A DNA stretch of 64,000 nt from Streptococcus mitis (lineage in GTDB: Bacteria; Bacillota; Bacilli; Lactobacillales; Streptococcaceae): assembly GCA_001914195.1 (NCBI GenBank), contig MKYF01000017.1, positions 71,283 to 135,282 on the forward strand. The letters are read 5' to 3'. Positions within the stretch are counted from its first letter, which is position 1, and the number at the start of each line of letters is the position of its first letter. Both the position numbers and the translations under genes were made by a program. Below are positions 37,210-46,032 of this stretch, piece by piece. A model generated the notes under the pieces. That model had not been told where the DNA came from, did not search any database, and saw nothing but the letters and a program-made list of their open reading frames with translations.

Positions 37210-39756
37210 ATGCAAGCAGTTGAACATTTTATTAAGCAATTTGTTCCTGAACATTATGATTTATTTTTAGACTTGAGTCGTGAGACCAAGACGTTTTCAG
37301 GGAAAGTGACTATCACTGGTCAAGCACAGAGTGACCGTATTTCCCTCCACCAGAAAGACTTGGGAATTGCTTCTGTAGAAGTTGCAGGTCAAACTCGTCC
37401 ATTTACAGTTGACCATGACAATGAAGCCCTTCATATTGAATTAGCTGAGGCTGGTCAAGTTGAAGTGGTTATCGCTTTCTCAGGAAAAATTACAGACAAC
37501 ATGACAGGAATTTACCCTTCTTATTACACAGTTGATGGAGTCAAGAAGGAAGTCTTGTCTACTCAGTTCGAGAGCCATTTTGCGCGCGAAGCCTTCCCAT
37601 GTGTGGATGAGCCTGAAGCCAAAGCGACTTTTGACCTCTCTCTACGTTTTGATCAAGCAGAAGGTGAATTGGCCTTGTCTAACATGCCAGAAATCGATGT
37701 TGAAAAACGTAAGGAAACAGGTATCTGGAAGTTTGAGACAACACCTCGCATGTCTTCTTACTTATTAGCCTTTGTTGCGGGTGATTTGCAAGGTGTGACG
37801 GCTAAAACTAAAAACGGTACTCTCGTAGGTGTTTATTCAACCAAAGCTCATCCACTATCAAACCTTGATTTCTCACTGGATATCGCTGTTCGCTCTATCG
37901 AGTTTTACGAAGATTACTATGGAGTTAAGTACCCGATCCCTCAATCTCTCCATATCGCCCTCCCTGACTTCTCAGCTGGTGCTATGGAGAACTGGGGTCT
38001 TGTGACCTACCGTGAAGTATACTTGGTTGTGGATGAGAACTCTACCTTTGCCAGCCGTCAACAAGTTGCCCTTGTTGTGGCCCATGAATTGGCTCACCAA
38101 TGGTTTGGGAACCTCGTTACTATGAAATGGTGGGATGACCTTTGGCTCAATGAAAGCTTTGCTAACATGATGGAATATGTCTGTGTGGATGCCATTGAGC
38201 CAAGCTGGAATATCTTTGAAGATTTCCAAACAGGTGGAGTGCCTCACGCTCTTGAACGTGACGCAACTGATGGCGTACAGTCTGTTCACGTCGAAGTCAA
38301 ACACCCAGATGAAATCAATACGCTCTTTGACGGAGCTATCGTCTATGCCAAAGGAAGTCGCCTCATGCACATGCTTCGTCGTTGGCTAGGTGATGCTGAT
38401 TTCACTAAAGGTTTGCATGCCTACTTTGAAAAACACCAATACAGCAATACAATTGGTCGTGACCTTTGGGATGCTCTTGGTCAAGCGTCTGGACGTGATG
38501 TCGCAGCCTTCATGGATTCTTGGTTGGAACAGCCTGGTTACCCAGTTCTTACTGTCAAAGTTGAAAATGATGTTTTGAAGATTTCACAAAAACAATTCTT
38601 CATCGGTGAGAACGAAGATAAGAACCGTCTCTGGGTTGTGCCACTCAATAGCAACTGGAAAGGCTTGCCTGATACACTTGAAACTGAAAGTATCGAAATC
38701 CCTGGCTACGCAGCTCTTCTTTCAGAAAACAAAACAGCACTTCGTCTCAACACAGAAAATATAGCCCACTACATTACAGACTATCAAGGAGACTTGTTAG
38801 ATGCTGTTCTTGCTGACCTAGTTGATCTTGATAACACAAGCAAATTGCAAATCGTCCAAGAACGTCGTTTGCTTGCTGAGGCAGGGCACATTTCTTATGC
38901 TGACTTGCTCCCAGTTCTTGATAAACTTGCTAAGGAAGAATCTTACCTTGTCGTTTCAGCTGTTTCTGAAGTAATTTCTGCTCTTGAGCGCTTTATCGAT
39001 GAAGGAACAGAAGCTGAAAGAGCCTTCAAAGCCTTGGTTGCTGAATTGGCTCGTCATAATTATGACCGTCTTGGTTTTGAAGCTAAAGATGGAGAATCAG
39101 ATGAGGATGAATTGGTTCGTCAGTTGGCTGTTTCTATGATGATTCGCTCAAATGATGCAGAAGCTAGTCAAGTCGCTAGCCAAATCTTCGCGGCTCACAA
39201 GGAGAATCTTGCAGGACTTCCAGCAGCTATTCGCTCACAAGTTCTGATCAATGAGATGAAACATCATGAGACTAAAGACTTGTTAGCACTTTATCTTGAT
39301 ACTTATACTCACGCAACAGATGCTGTCTTTAAACGTCAGTTGGCAGCTGCTCTTGCTTACAGTACAGATGCGAACAATATCCAAACCTTGATTGCTGCTT
39401 GGAAGGACAAATTTGTGGTCAAACCACAAGACTTGTCTGCTTGGTATTACCAATTCCTAGCTCATCAAGCAACTCAGGAAACAGCTTGGTCTTGGGCGCG
39501 TGAAAACTGGGCTTGGATTAAGGCAGCTCTTGGTGGAGATATGAGCTTTGATAGCTTTGTTATCCTTCCTGCACACGTATTTAAGACTCAGCAACGCTTG
39601 GCAGAGTACAAGGAATTCTTTGAGCCACAACTTTCTGACCTTGCTCTTAGCCGTAACATCGGTATGGGAATCAAGGAAATTGCAGCGCGTGTTGACTTGA
39701 TTAACCGTGAAAAAGCTGCAGTCGAAGCAGTCGTTCTTCAATACGGAAACGCATAA
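37210..39756 (+). CDS. pepN: Aminopeptidase N (lysyl aminopeptidase, M1 family)
   Basis: This 848-residue zinc aminopeptidase removes N-terminal residues from peptides in the cytoplasm. The exopeptidase motif GAMENWG stands before the zinc site HELAHQW (His292, Glu293, His296). The third ligand is the Glu in LWLNESFANMMEY about 19 residues later. An ERAP1-like helical C-terminal domain (from about 500) completes the M1 architecture. No signal peptide is present. The upstream promoter is its own. Highly biased codon use suggests strong expression. Confidence 0.96.
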   Translation: MQAVEHFIKQFVPEHYDLFLDLSRETKTFSGKVTITGQAQSDRISLHQKDLGIASVEVAGQTRPFTVDHDNEALHIELAEAGQVEVVIAFSGKITDNMTGIYPSYYTVDGVKKEVLSTQFESHFAREAFPCVDEPEAKATFDLSLRFDQAEGELALSNMPEIDVEKRKETGIWKFETTPRMSSYLLAFVAGDLQGVTAKTKNGTLVGVYSTKAHPLSNLDFSLDIAVRSIEFYEDYYGVKYPIPQSLHIALPDFSAGAMENWGLVTYREVYLVVDENSTFASRQQVALVVAHELAHQWFGNLVTMKWWDDLWLNESFANMMEYVCVDAIEPSWNIFEDFQTGGVPHALERDATDGVQSVHVEVKHPDEINTLFDGAIVYAKGSRLMHMLRRWLGDADFTKGLHAYFEKHQYSNTIGRDLWDALGQASGRDVAAFMDSWLEQPGYPVLTVKVENDVLKISQKQFFIGENEDKNRLWVVPLNSNWKGLPDTLETESIEIPGYAALLSENKTALRLNTENIAHYITDYQGDLLDAVLADLVDLDNTSKLQIVQERRLLAEAGHISYADLLPVLDKLAKEESYLVVSAVSEVISALERFIDEGTEAERAFKALVAELARHNYDRLGFEAKDGESDEDELVRQLAVSMMIRSNDAEASQVASQIFAAHKENLAGLPAAIRSQVLINEMKHHETKDLLALYLDTYTHATDAVFKRQLAAALAYSTDANNIQTLIAAWKDKFVVKPQDLSAWYYQFLAHQATQETAWSWARENWAWIKAALGGDMSFDSFVILPAHVFKTQQRLAEYKEFFEPQLSDLALSRNIGMGIKEIAARVDLINREKAAVEAVVLQYGNA

Positions 39757-39795
39757 ATAAGCCTAAAATAAAAGAAAACTCATCTATCTCATGTA

Positions 39796-39901
39796 ATACT
39801 CTTCGAAAATCAAATTCAAACCATGTCAGCGTCGCCTTACCGTACTCAAGTACAGCCTGCGGCTAGCTTCCTAGTTTGCTCTTTGATTTTCATTGAGTAT
39901 A
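39796..39901 (+). repeat. BOX element, A-C form without boxB
   Basis: BoxA ATACTCTTCGAAAATC...CAGCGTCGCCTTACCGTA is followed directly by boxC (CAGCCTGCGGCTAGCTTCCT to CATTGAGTAT). The boxB module is missing. It lies between pepN and the ciaRH promoter, ending about 35 bases before its -10 box. Confidence 0.92.
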
Positions 39902-39923
39902 AAATGCAGAGAGTTGAGTTTTT

Positions 39924-39945
39924 TTTAAGGCAAATTTGGTATAAT
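39924..39945 (+). promoter_or_regulatory. ciaRH promoter with candidate CiaR half-site
   Basis: TG-G-TATAAT (39937-39945) forms an extended -10. TTTAAG at 39924-39929 matches one half of the CiaR binding repeat TTTAAG-N5-TTTAAG. The second half, TTTGGT at 39935-39940 with the right five-base spacing, matches only three of six. Confidence 0.6.
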
Positions 39946-39969
39946 GGTTTTAATAAGGAGGAGTTTCTC

Positions 39970-40644
39970 ATGATAAAAATCTTATTGGTTGAGGATGACC
40001 TAGGCCTGTCAAATTCAGTATTTGACTTTTTAGACGATTTTGCGGATGTCATGCAGGTATTTGATGGAGAAGAAGGTCTCTACGAAGCTGAAAGTGGCGT
40101 CTATGATTTGATTTTGCTCGATTTGATGTTACCTGAAAAAAATGGCTTCCAAGTCTTGAAAGAATTGCGTGAAAAGGGAATTACGACTCCAGTTCTGATC
40201 ATGACTGCCAAGGAAAGTTTGGATGACAAGGGACATGGTTTTGAACTAGGAGCAGATGACTATCTGACCAAACCTTTCTACCTAGAAGAACTCAAAATGC
40301 GGATTCAAGCCCTTCTCAAACGTTCAGGTAAGTTTAATGAAAACACCTTGACTTATGGAAATATTGTAGTTAATTTGTCAACAAATACCGTTAAGGTTGA
40401 AGATACTCCTGTCGAATTGCTGGGGAAAGAGTTTGATTTATTAGTTTATTTCCTTCAAAATCAAAATGTTATTTTGCCTAAGACTCAGATTTTTGATCGT
40501 CTATGGGGATTTGATAGTGATACAACGATTTCGGTTGTCGAAGTCTATGTTTCAAAAGTCCGTAAGAAATTAAAAGGAACCACTTTTGCAGAGAATTTGC
40601 AAACCTTGCGCAGTGTTGGGTATATTTTAAAAGATGTTCAGTAA
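39970..40644 (+). CDS. ciaR: Response regulator CiaR
   Basis: This 224-residue OmpR-family regulator controls competence, beta-lactam tolerance, htrA and the csRNAs in pneumococci. The receiver domain has ED pocket residues 8-10 and the phospho-acceptor Asp51 in LILLDLMLPE, with Lys in LTKPF. The winged-helix DNA-binding domain follows from about residue 128. The ATG at 39970 is preferred to ATGs further upstream that lie within the BOX element, and AAGGAGGAG sits before it. The gene overlaps ciaH by 11 bases. Confidence 0.97.
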   Translation: MIKILLVEDDLGLSNSVFDFLDDFADVMQVFDGEEGLYEAESGVYDLILLDLMLPEKNGFQVLKELREKGITTPVLIMTAKESLDDKGHGFELGADDYLTKPFYLEELKMRIQALLKRSGKFNENTLTYGNIVVNLSTNTVKVEDTPVELLGKEFDLLVYFLQNQNVILPKTQIFDRLWGFDSDTTISVVEVYVSKVRKKLKGTTFAENLQTLRSVGYILKDVQ

Positions 40645-41968
40645 ACTAAAAAAAACATGGTATGCGGATGACTTTAGTTATTTTATCCGCAACTTTGGTG
40701 TCTTCACTCTGATTTTCTCTACCATGACCTTGATTATTTTACAGGTCATGCATTCGAGTCTTTATACTTCGGTGGATGATAAGCTTCATGGACTGAGTGA
40801 AAATCCTCAAGCAGTTATTCAGCTTGCTGTAAATAGGGCAACAGAAGAGATTAAAGACTTAGAGAATGCCGCTACAGATACTAGTAAGACTGAGATAAAA
40901 CCCAATGTCAGTTCCAATACGGAGGTTATTCTTTTTGATAAGAATTTTACACAGCTCCTTTCTGGAAATCGATTTTTGGGATTGGATAAGATTAAGTTAG
41001 AGAAAAAAGAACTAGGCCATATCTATCAGATTCAGGTTTTTAATAGCTATGGACAAGAAGAAATCTATCGCATGATCTTGATGGAAACCAATATCAGTTC
41101 GGTTTCAACCAATATCAAGTATGCAGCTATCTTGATTAATACCAGTCAGTTGGAGCAGGCCAGTCAAAAGCACGAGAAATTGATTGTGATTGTGATGGCA
41201 AGTTTCTGGATTTTATCTTTACTTGCAAGTCTCTATCTAGCTAGGGTCAGTGTTAGGCCCCTGCTTGAGAGCATGCAGAAGCAACAGTCCTTTGTGGAAA
41301 ATGCTAGTCATGAGTTACGAACTCCACTCGCAGTTTTGCAAAATCGCTTAGAGACCCTTTTTCGTAAGCCAGAAGCAACCATTATGGATGTGAGCGAAAG
41401 CATTGCCTCTAGTTTGGAAGAAGTCCGAAATATGCGTTTTTTGACGACAAACTTGCTGAACTTAGCTCGTAGAGATGATGGGATTAAACCGGAACTTGCA
41501 GAAGTTCCAACCAGTTTTTTCAATACGACTTTCACAAACTATGAGATGATTGCCTCGGAAAATGACCGTGTCTTCCGTTTTGAAAATCGGATTCATCGCA
41601 CGATTGTCACAGATCAGCTTCTCTTGAAGCAGTTGATGACTATCCTATTTGATAATGCTGTCAAGTATACTGAAGAGGATGGTGAAATTGATTTTCTTAT
41701 CTCGGCGACCGATCGTAATCTGTATTTACTTGTTTCTGATAATGGAGTCGGTATTTCGACAGAAGATAAGAAGAAAATTTTTGATCGTTTTTATCGAGTG
41801 GACAAGGCTAGAACCCGCCAAAAAGGTGGTTTTGGTTTAGGATTATCTCTGGCCAAGCAAATTGTAGATGCGCTTAAAGGAACCATTACTGTTAAAGATA
41901 ATAAACCAAAGGGAACAATCTTTGAAGTGAAGATTGCCATCCACACACCATCGAAAAAGAAAAAATAA
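40634..41968 (+). CDS. ciaH: Sensor histidine kinase CiaH
   Basis: This 444-residue membrane kinase phosphorylates CiaR. Two transmembrane helices (about 20-40 and 184-204) flank an extracytoplasmic sensor region. The phospho-acceptor His226 lies in NASHELRTPLAVLQN. The ATP-binding domain has the N box DNAVKYTEEDG, the G1 box DNGVGIS and the G2 box GGFGLGLSLAKQIV. The C-terminus is lysine-rich. Translation is coupled to ciaR. Single substitutions in this gene are known to alter cefotaxime resistance and competence; none can be judged here without a reference. Confidence 0.97.
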   Translation: MFSKLKKTWYADDFSYFIRNFGVFTLIFSTMTLIILQVMHSSLYTSVDDKLHGLSENPQAVIQLAVNRATEEIKDLENAATDTSKTEIKPNVSSNTEVILFDKNFTQLLSGNRFLGLDKIKLEKKELGHIYQIQVFNSYGQEEIYRMILMETNISSVSTNIKYAAILINTSQLEQASQKHEKLIVIVMASFWILSLLASLYLARVSVRPLLESMQKQQSFVENASHELRTPLAVLQNRLETLFRKPEATIMDVSESIASSLEEVRNMRFLTTNLLNLARRDDGIKPELAEVPTSFFNTTFTNYEMIASENDRVFRFENRIHRTIVTDQLLLKQLMTILFDNAVKYTEEDGEIDFLISATDRNLYLLVSDNGVGISTEDKKKIFDRFYRVDKARTRQKGGFGLGLSLAKQIVDALKGTITVKDNKPKGTIFEVKIAIHTPSKKKK

Positions 41969-41969
41969 A

Positions 41970-41997
41970 AATATCGCTCCAGTTGGGGCGATATTTT
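41970..41997 (+). terminator. Terminator of ciaRH
   Basis: AAATATCGC and GCGATATTT pair around a ten-base loop and are followed by TGG; the U run is short. A further hairpin GTCTCAC / GTGAGAC lies at 42018-42041, of unknown role. Confidence 0.75.
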
Positions 41998-42091
41998 GGA
42001 CTATGTGACTTTCGGTCCGTCTCACTAAGTCAGGTGTGAGACAGGCAAATCACCCGTTTTAGGGGGGCATGATTAAAATAACATAAAAATC

Positions 42092-42120
42092 TTGACAGAT
42101 AAACTTAAAAAATGTAAACT
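42092..42120 (+). promoter_or_regulatory. Promoter of the pht gene
   Basis: Consensus TTGACA (42092-42097), 17-base spacer, TAAACT (42115-42120) with TG directly before it. The predicted start near 42127 falls inside the AdcR boxes. Confidence 0.85.
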
Positions 42121-42121
42121 A

Positions 42122-42145
42122 TTTACTGGTTAATTAATTGGTTAA
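42122..42145. promoter_or_regulatory. Tandem AdcR (zinc repressor) boxes
   Basis: TTTACTGGTTAA (42122-42133) and TTAATTGGTTAA (42134-42145) each match the AdcR consensus TTAACYRGTTAA at 11 of 12 positions and abut head to tail. They cover the transcription start, fitting zinc-dependent repression. Histidine-triad genes are known AdcR targets in pneumococci. Confidence 0.85.
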
Positions 42146-42223
42146 ATAACCAATTTAGAAAACTATTTAATCAAGTAAAGGAAGTTAAGAAAAAGCTTCA
42201 TCATTTATTGAAATGAGGGATTT

Positions 42224-45200
42224 ATGAAATTCAGTAAAAAGTATATAGCAGCTGGATCAGCTGTTATCGTATCCTTGAGTCTTTGTGCCTATGCACTGAA
42301 CCAGCATCGTTCGCAGGAAAATAAAGACAATAATCGTGTCTCTTATGTGGATGGCAGTCAGTCAAGTCAGAAAAGTGAAAACTTGACACCAGATCAGGTT
42401 AGCCAGAAAGAAGGAATTCAGGCTGAGCAAATTGTCATCAAAATTACAGATCAGGGCTATGTGACGTCACACGGTGACCACTATCATTACTATAATGGGA
42501 AAGTTCCTTATGATGCCCTCTTTAGTGAAGAACTCTTGATGAAGGATCCAAACTACCAACTTAAGGACGCTGATATTGTCAACGAGGTCAAGGGCGGTTA
42601 TATCATCAAGGTCGATGGAAAATATTATGTCTACCTAAAAGATGTAGCTCATGCTGATAATGTTCGAACTAAAGATGAAATCAACCGTCAAAAACAAGAA
42701 CATGTCAAAGATAATGAGAAGGTTAGCTCAGATGTTGCTGTAGCAAGGTCTCAGGGACGCTATACGACAGATGATGGTTATGTCTTCAATCCAGCTGATA
42801 TTATCGAAGATACGGGTGACGCTTATATTGTTCCTCACGGAGGTCACTATCACTATATTCCAAAAAGTGATTTGTCTGCTAGTGAGTTAGCTGCTGCTAA
42901 AGCTCATTTAGCTGGCAAAAATACGCAACCGAGCCAGTTAAGCTATTCTTCAGCAGTTAGTGACAATAACACGCAATCTGTGGCACAAGGCTCAACTAGC
43001 AAGCCAGAAAGCAAAGTTGAAAATCTCCAAAGTCTATTGAAAGAACTCTACGATTTACCTAGCGACAAACGTTACAGTGAATCAGATGGTCTGGTTTTTG
43101 ACCCTGCTAAGATTATCAGCCGTACGCCAAATGGAGTTGCGATTCCGCATGGCGACCATTATCATTTTATTCCTTACAGCAAGCTCTCTCCTTTAGAAGA
43201 AAAGATTGCTAGAATGGTGCCTATCGGTGGAACTGATTCTACGGTCTCTACAAATGAAAAACATCATGAAGTAGCGTCTAGTCTAGGAAGTCTTCCAAGT
43301 AATCCATCTATATTGAATAATGCTTCTTCAACGTTAAATAAGGAAATTTCTTCAACGTCTGATGGTTATATCTTTAATCCAAAAGATATCGTTGAAGAAA
43401 CAGCCACAGCTTATATCGTCAGACATGGTGATCATTTCCATTACATTCCTAAGTCGAATCAAATTGGACAACCGACTCTTCCAAACAATGGTCTAGCAAC
43501 ACCTTCTCCATCTCTTTCAGTCAATCCTGGTGTTTCACATGAGGAACATGAAGAAGGTGGACACGGCTTTGATGCCAATCGTATTATTGCGGAAGATGAA
43601 GCAGGATTTATCATGAGTCACGGCGACCATAATCATTACTTTTTCAAGAAGGATTTGACAGCAGAACAAATCAAGGCAGCGCAAGACCACTTGAAAGGGT
43701 CAAATACAGCAACACCAAGCCCAGCCAAAGATGATCACGATGGCGATGAGCATGACCACCATCATGGTGAAGACCATGATCATGGTTTTGATGCCAATCG
43801 TGTCATCAGTGAGGATGAGCAAGGCTTTGTCATGAGTCACGGCGACCATAATCATTACTCCTATAAGAAAGATTTGACAGCTGAGCAAATTAAGGCCGCA
43901 CAGGATCATCTGAAAACACATCATGATGCAGAGCCTGTAAAACCTCTTGCTAAAACGGTAGAGTCTTTCTCAAGAGATGCTAGCGATGAAGAAAAGATTG
44001 CTTATATTTCGAAGACCTACGGTGTTCCACTTGAAGCGATTAGAATTTCAAACGGATTCTTTGTTTTTGGAAATCCAGACCAAGCCTACGATCCAACTCA
44101 TATCCACCCATATGCTGTTCGTAAGGAACATGTGCGTATTCCGCTACAAACTGGCAATCCAGAACTTGATTTCCTAAATGAACTTTATACGACTGCCTTA
44201 CGTGATGGTGTATCTCCTTATAGTTTGCAGGTAGAGAATGGTAGTTTTGTGATTCCTCATGGCGACCACAATCACTACATCAAGGTTCAAACGAAGGGCT
44301 ATGAAGTTGCTTTGAAAAACAAAATTCCAGCCCTACAATCCAATTATCAACCTGGAGCTTTTGATGAGAAGGCAGTCTTGGAAAAAGTAGATCAACTTTT
44401 AGCTGATAGCAGAAGTATCTATAAAGACAAGCCTATTGAACAAAGACAGATTGAGTTAGCCTTAGGTCAGTTTACTGAGAACATGAAGAAACTGGCAACT
44501 AACTCTACAGCAGGTTATCTTGCAACCCTTGATCTCTTTGATAAGCAATATATCCATATTGATGAAAGTGTTAAGCCTGTTAAAACAAGCGCTCTAGATA
44601 AGAAATATCAAGCCTTGATTGATAAAATCAATACACTAGATACAGATTCTTATGGACTTCCTAAGAAGGACCTTCTCGTTCGACTCCAGGAAGCTAAGTT
44701 GGCTAAAGATGAGGCTGCTTTAGCAGCGGTTGAATCACAACTTCAAGCCTTGCAAGACTTTAATGACCGAACAGGTGTTACAACTGTAGAATACATCAAG
44801 TATTTCTACGAACACGTAAATGACGGTCGTTTGAGTGATGAACTTCGAAACAAAGTAGCTCAGTTGACTTGGGCTTTGTATCAATCACAATCCTTCCTTA
44901 AGGCAGCAGAATTGAACAAATTATTCCCAAGCATCTATCAAGCAAAACAAGAAGTGGAAGAAGCTTTGAAAGCTCAACCAACTACTGCTAAATCGACTAA
45001 GACAGTTCTAGATACTGAAAAAGTTGATAATCAAACTGCCAAGACAGCTATTTATGGCTTCTTGAAAGAATTGTACGGAGACTTTATGCCTGAAGAGCAT
45101 GTCAATCATGTTAGCAAGGAACAAGTAGAAAGTCTTTTGAGCAAGGCAAATCAACTCTTGGAACAAATCCAAGAAGAAGGAATCAGACAATCCTTGGCAG

Positions 45201-45766
45201 AAGAAGTAGAAAATCTCAAAGCGGCCACAAACAAGGCTGATGCAGACTTGGATGAAGTAAACAGTCAGGTAAAAGATGTCTTGACTCGTATCGCTAGCGC
45301 CCTTCAACAAGAGAAAGAAAATGCAGAGCAAGATCCTCAGACGCTTGTTCTCTATCAAAAACTCTACGATATTCTCATGTCGCTTCATGCTTATTTAGAA
45401 AACAATAAGGGTTCTGATGAAGACTTTGATAAGGTGGATGCATTACTAGACCAACTTTCTGCTAAGAGTAAGGATAAAGCCGCTTTACTTGAATTGACAA
45501 AAGCTATCCTAGTTTTGAATCAAGAAATCAAGTCAAAATCAAGCGCGAGTGAAGAAGCAACTCCAGCGACAAATGCTGAAGCAAATGGTGATAAGACAAG
45601 TCCCGAAACTGAAACATCAGCAACTGCAGAATCTAACAGTGAAACTGCAAGCGACGAAAACAAACCAAGCAATACAACAGATTCTAAACCTGCTGAACCA
45701 GCTTCAGAAAAGGAAACAACAGAATCTACAACAAGTACTGGAAATCAAGAAAAACCAGTAGAATAA
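42224..45766 (+). CDS. Pneumococcal histidine triad (Pht) family surface protein, hybrid architecture
   Basis: This 1180-residue surface protein has a signal peptide with possible lipobox LSLC (Cys21). Seven HxxHxH zinc-binding triads are present: HGDHYHY (83-89), HGGHYHY, HGDHYHF, HGDHFHY, HGDHNHY three times. An additional His/Asp-rich stretch between triads 5 and 6 may bind zinc. A unit of about 50 residues containing triads 5 and 6 is duplicated in tandem. From about residue 590 a region with FVFGNPDQAYDPTHIHPYAV and long alpha-helical segments follows, then a Ser/Glu/Thr-rich tail without LPXTG. The N-terminal half resembles PhtE, the C-terminal half other Pht members such as PhtD. Pht proteins collect zinc and bind factor H. 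AdcR boxes predict expression at low zinc. Family certain, paralog name uncertain. Confidence 0.9.
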   Translation: MKFSKKYIAAGSAVIVSLSLCAYALNQHRSQENKDNNRVSYVDGSQSSQKSENLTPDQVSQKEGIQAEQIVIKITDQGYVTSHGDHYHYYNGKVPYDALFSEELLMKDPNYQLKDADIVNEVKGGYIIKVDGKYYVYLKDVAHADNVRTKDEINRQKQEHVKDNEKVSSDVAVARSQGRYTTDDGYVFNPADIIEDTGDAYIVPHGGHYHYIPKSDLSASELAAAKAHLAGKNTQPSQLSYSSAVSDNNTQSVAQGSTSKPESKVENLQSLLKELYDLPSDKRYSESDGLVFDPAKIISRTPNGVAIPHGDHYHFIPYSKLSPLEEKIARMVPIGGTDSTVSTNEKHHEVASSLGSLPSNPSILNNASSTLNKEISSTSDGYIFNPKDIVEETATAYIVRHGDHFHYIPKSNQIGQPTLPNNGLATPSPSLSVNPGVSHEEHEEGGHGFDANRIIAEDEAGFIMSHGDHNHYFFKKDLTAEQIKAAQDHLKGSNTATPSPAKDDHDGDEHDHHHGEDHDHGFDANRVISEDEQGFVMSHGDHNHYSYKKDLTAEQIKAAQDHLKTHHDAEPVKPLAKTVESFSRDASDEEKIAYISKTYGVPLEAIRISNGFFVFGNPDQAYDPTHIHPYAVRKEHVRIPLQTGNPELDFLNELYTTALRDGVSPYSLQVENGSFVIPHGDHNHYIKVQTKGYEVALKNKIPALQSNYQPGAFDEKAVLEKVDQLLADSRSIYKDKPIEQRQIELALGQFTENMKKLATNSTAGYLATLDLFDKQYIHIDESVKPVKTSALDKKYQALIDKINTLDTDSYGLPKKDLLVRLQEAKLAKDEAALAAVESQLQALQDFNDRTGVTTVEYIKYFYEHVNDGRLSDELRNKVAQLTWALYQSQSFLKAAELNKLFPSIYQAKQEVEEALKAQPTTAKSTKTVLDTEKVDNQTAKTAIYGFLKELYGDFMPEEHVNHVSKEQVESLLSKANQLLEQIQEEGIRQSLAEEVENLKAATNKADADLDEVNSQVKDVLTRIASALQQEKENAEQDPQTLVLYQKLYDILMSLHAYLENNKGSDEDFDKVDALLDQLSAKSKDKAALLELTKAILVLNQEIKSKSSASEEATPATNAEANGDKTSPETETSATAESNSETASDENKPSNTTDSKPAEPASEKETTESTTSTGNQEKPVE
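43561..43917 (+). repeat. Tandem duplicated coding module in the pht gene
   Basis: Two copies encode HGFDANRIIAEDEAGFIMSH and HGFDANRVISEDEQGFVMSH, each followed by GDHNHY, a linker and KKDLTAEQIKAAQDHLK (43561-43695 and 43783-43915). They are separated by a His-rich insert. The copies differ by several substitutions, so duplication is not very recent. Confidence 0.85.
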
Positions 45767-45829
45767 AAAAGTTTGTGGTCGTAGATCTAGGAGATTTTCC
45801 CATTCAAGGCTGTTTCCTATTTCTCATTG

Positions 45830-45895
45830 TAATTATAAACCATGGCAATATAAGAAAACGAGCATTTCCAACTGAGGAGATGCTCGTTTTTTGAT
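45830..45895 (+). terminator. Terminator of pht; copy of a dispersed hairpin repeat
   Basis: AAAACGAGCAT and ATGCTCGTTTT (45855-45865, 45880-45890) form an 11-base-pair stem followed by TT. With the flanking TAATTATAAACCATGGCA it is an inverted copy of 13285-13349. The rest of 45767-46032 shows no gene. Confidence 0.8.
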
Positions 45896-46032
45896 AGTTA
45901 GAAGTAGTTTTTATCCGTCTATTTAGAGTTGATTACAAATGATCTTGAAAGAAATTATTGACTTGAATGTGGATATAGGATTTATTAACTGATTATAATG
46001 TTTAAATATCGCTCAAAAGCAAAGAATTATCC

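Noticed and set aside
37972..38370. 132-residue minus-strand ORF inside pepN
   Set aside because: Shadow of a strongly codon-biased gene; no start signals.
39823..39969. N-terminal extension of CiaR starting in the BOX element
   Set aside because: The promoter -10 (39940-39945) lies inside this stretch, and the ATG at 39970 has AAGGAGGAG and gives the known 224-residue protein.
42018..42062. Small RNA gene between ciaH and pht
   Set aside because: A hairpin is visible but there is no CiaR-type promoter or T-run ending like the known csRNAs.
43561..43917. Repeated units considered as a CRISPR-like array
   Set aside because: Only two copies, both coding and in frame, with no spacer structure. 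No CRISPR array or cas gene was seen in the window.
45008..45388. 126-residue minus-strand ORF inside pht
   Set aside because: Its leucine/phenylalanine-rich text is the complement of Lys/Glu/Gln codons of the helical region; no ribosome site.
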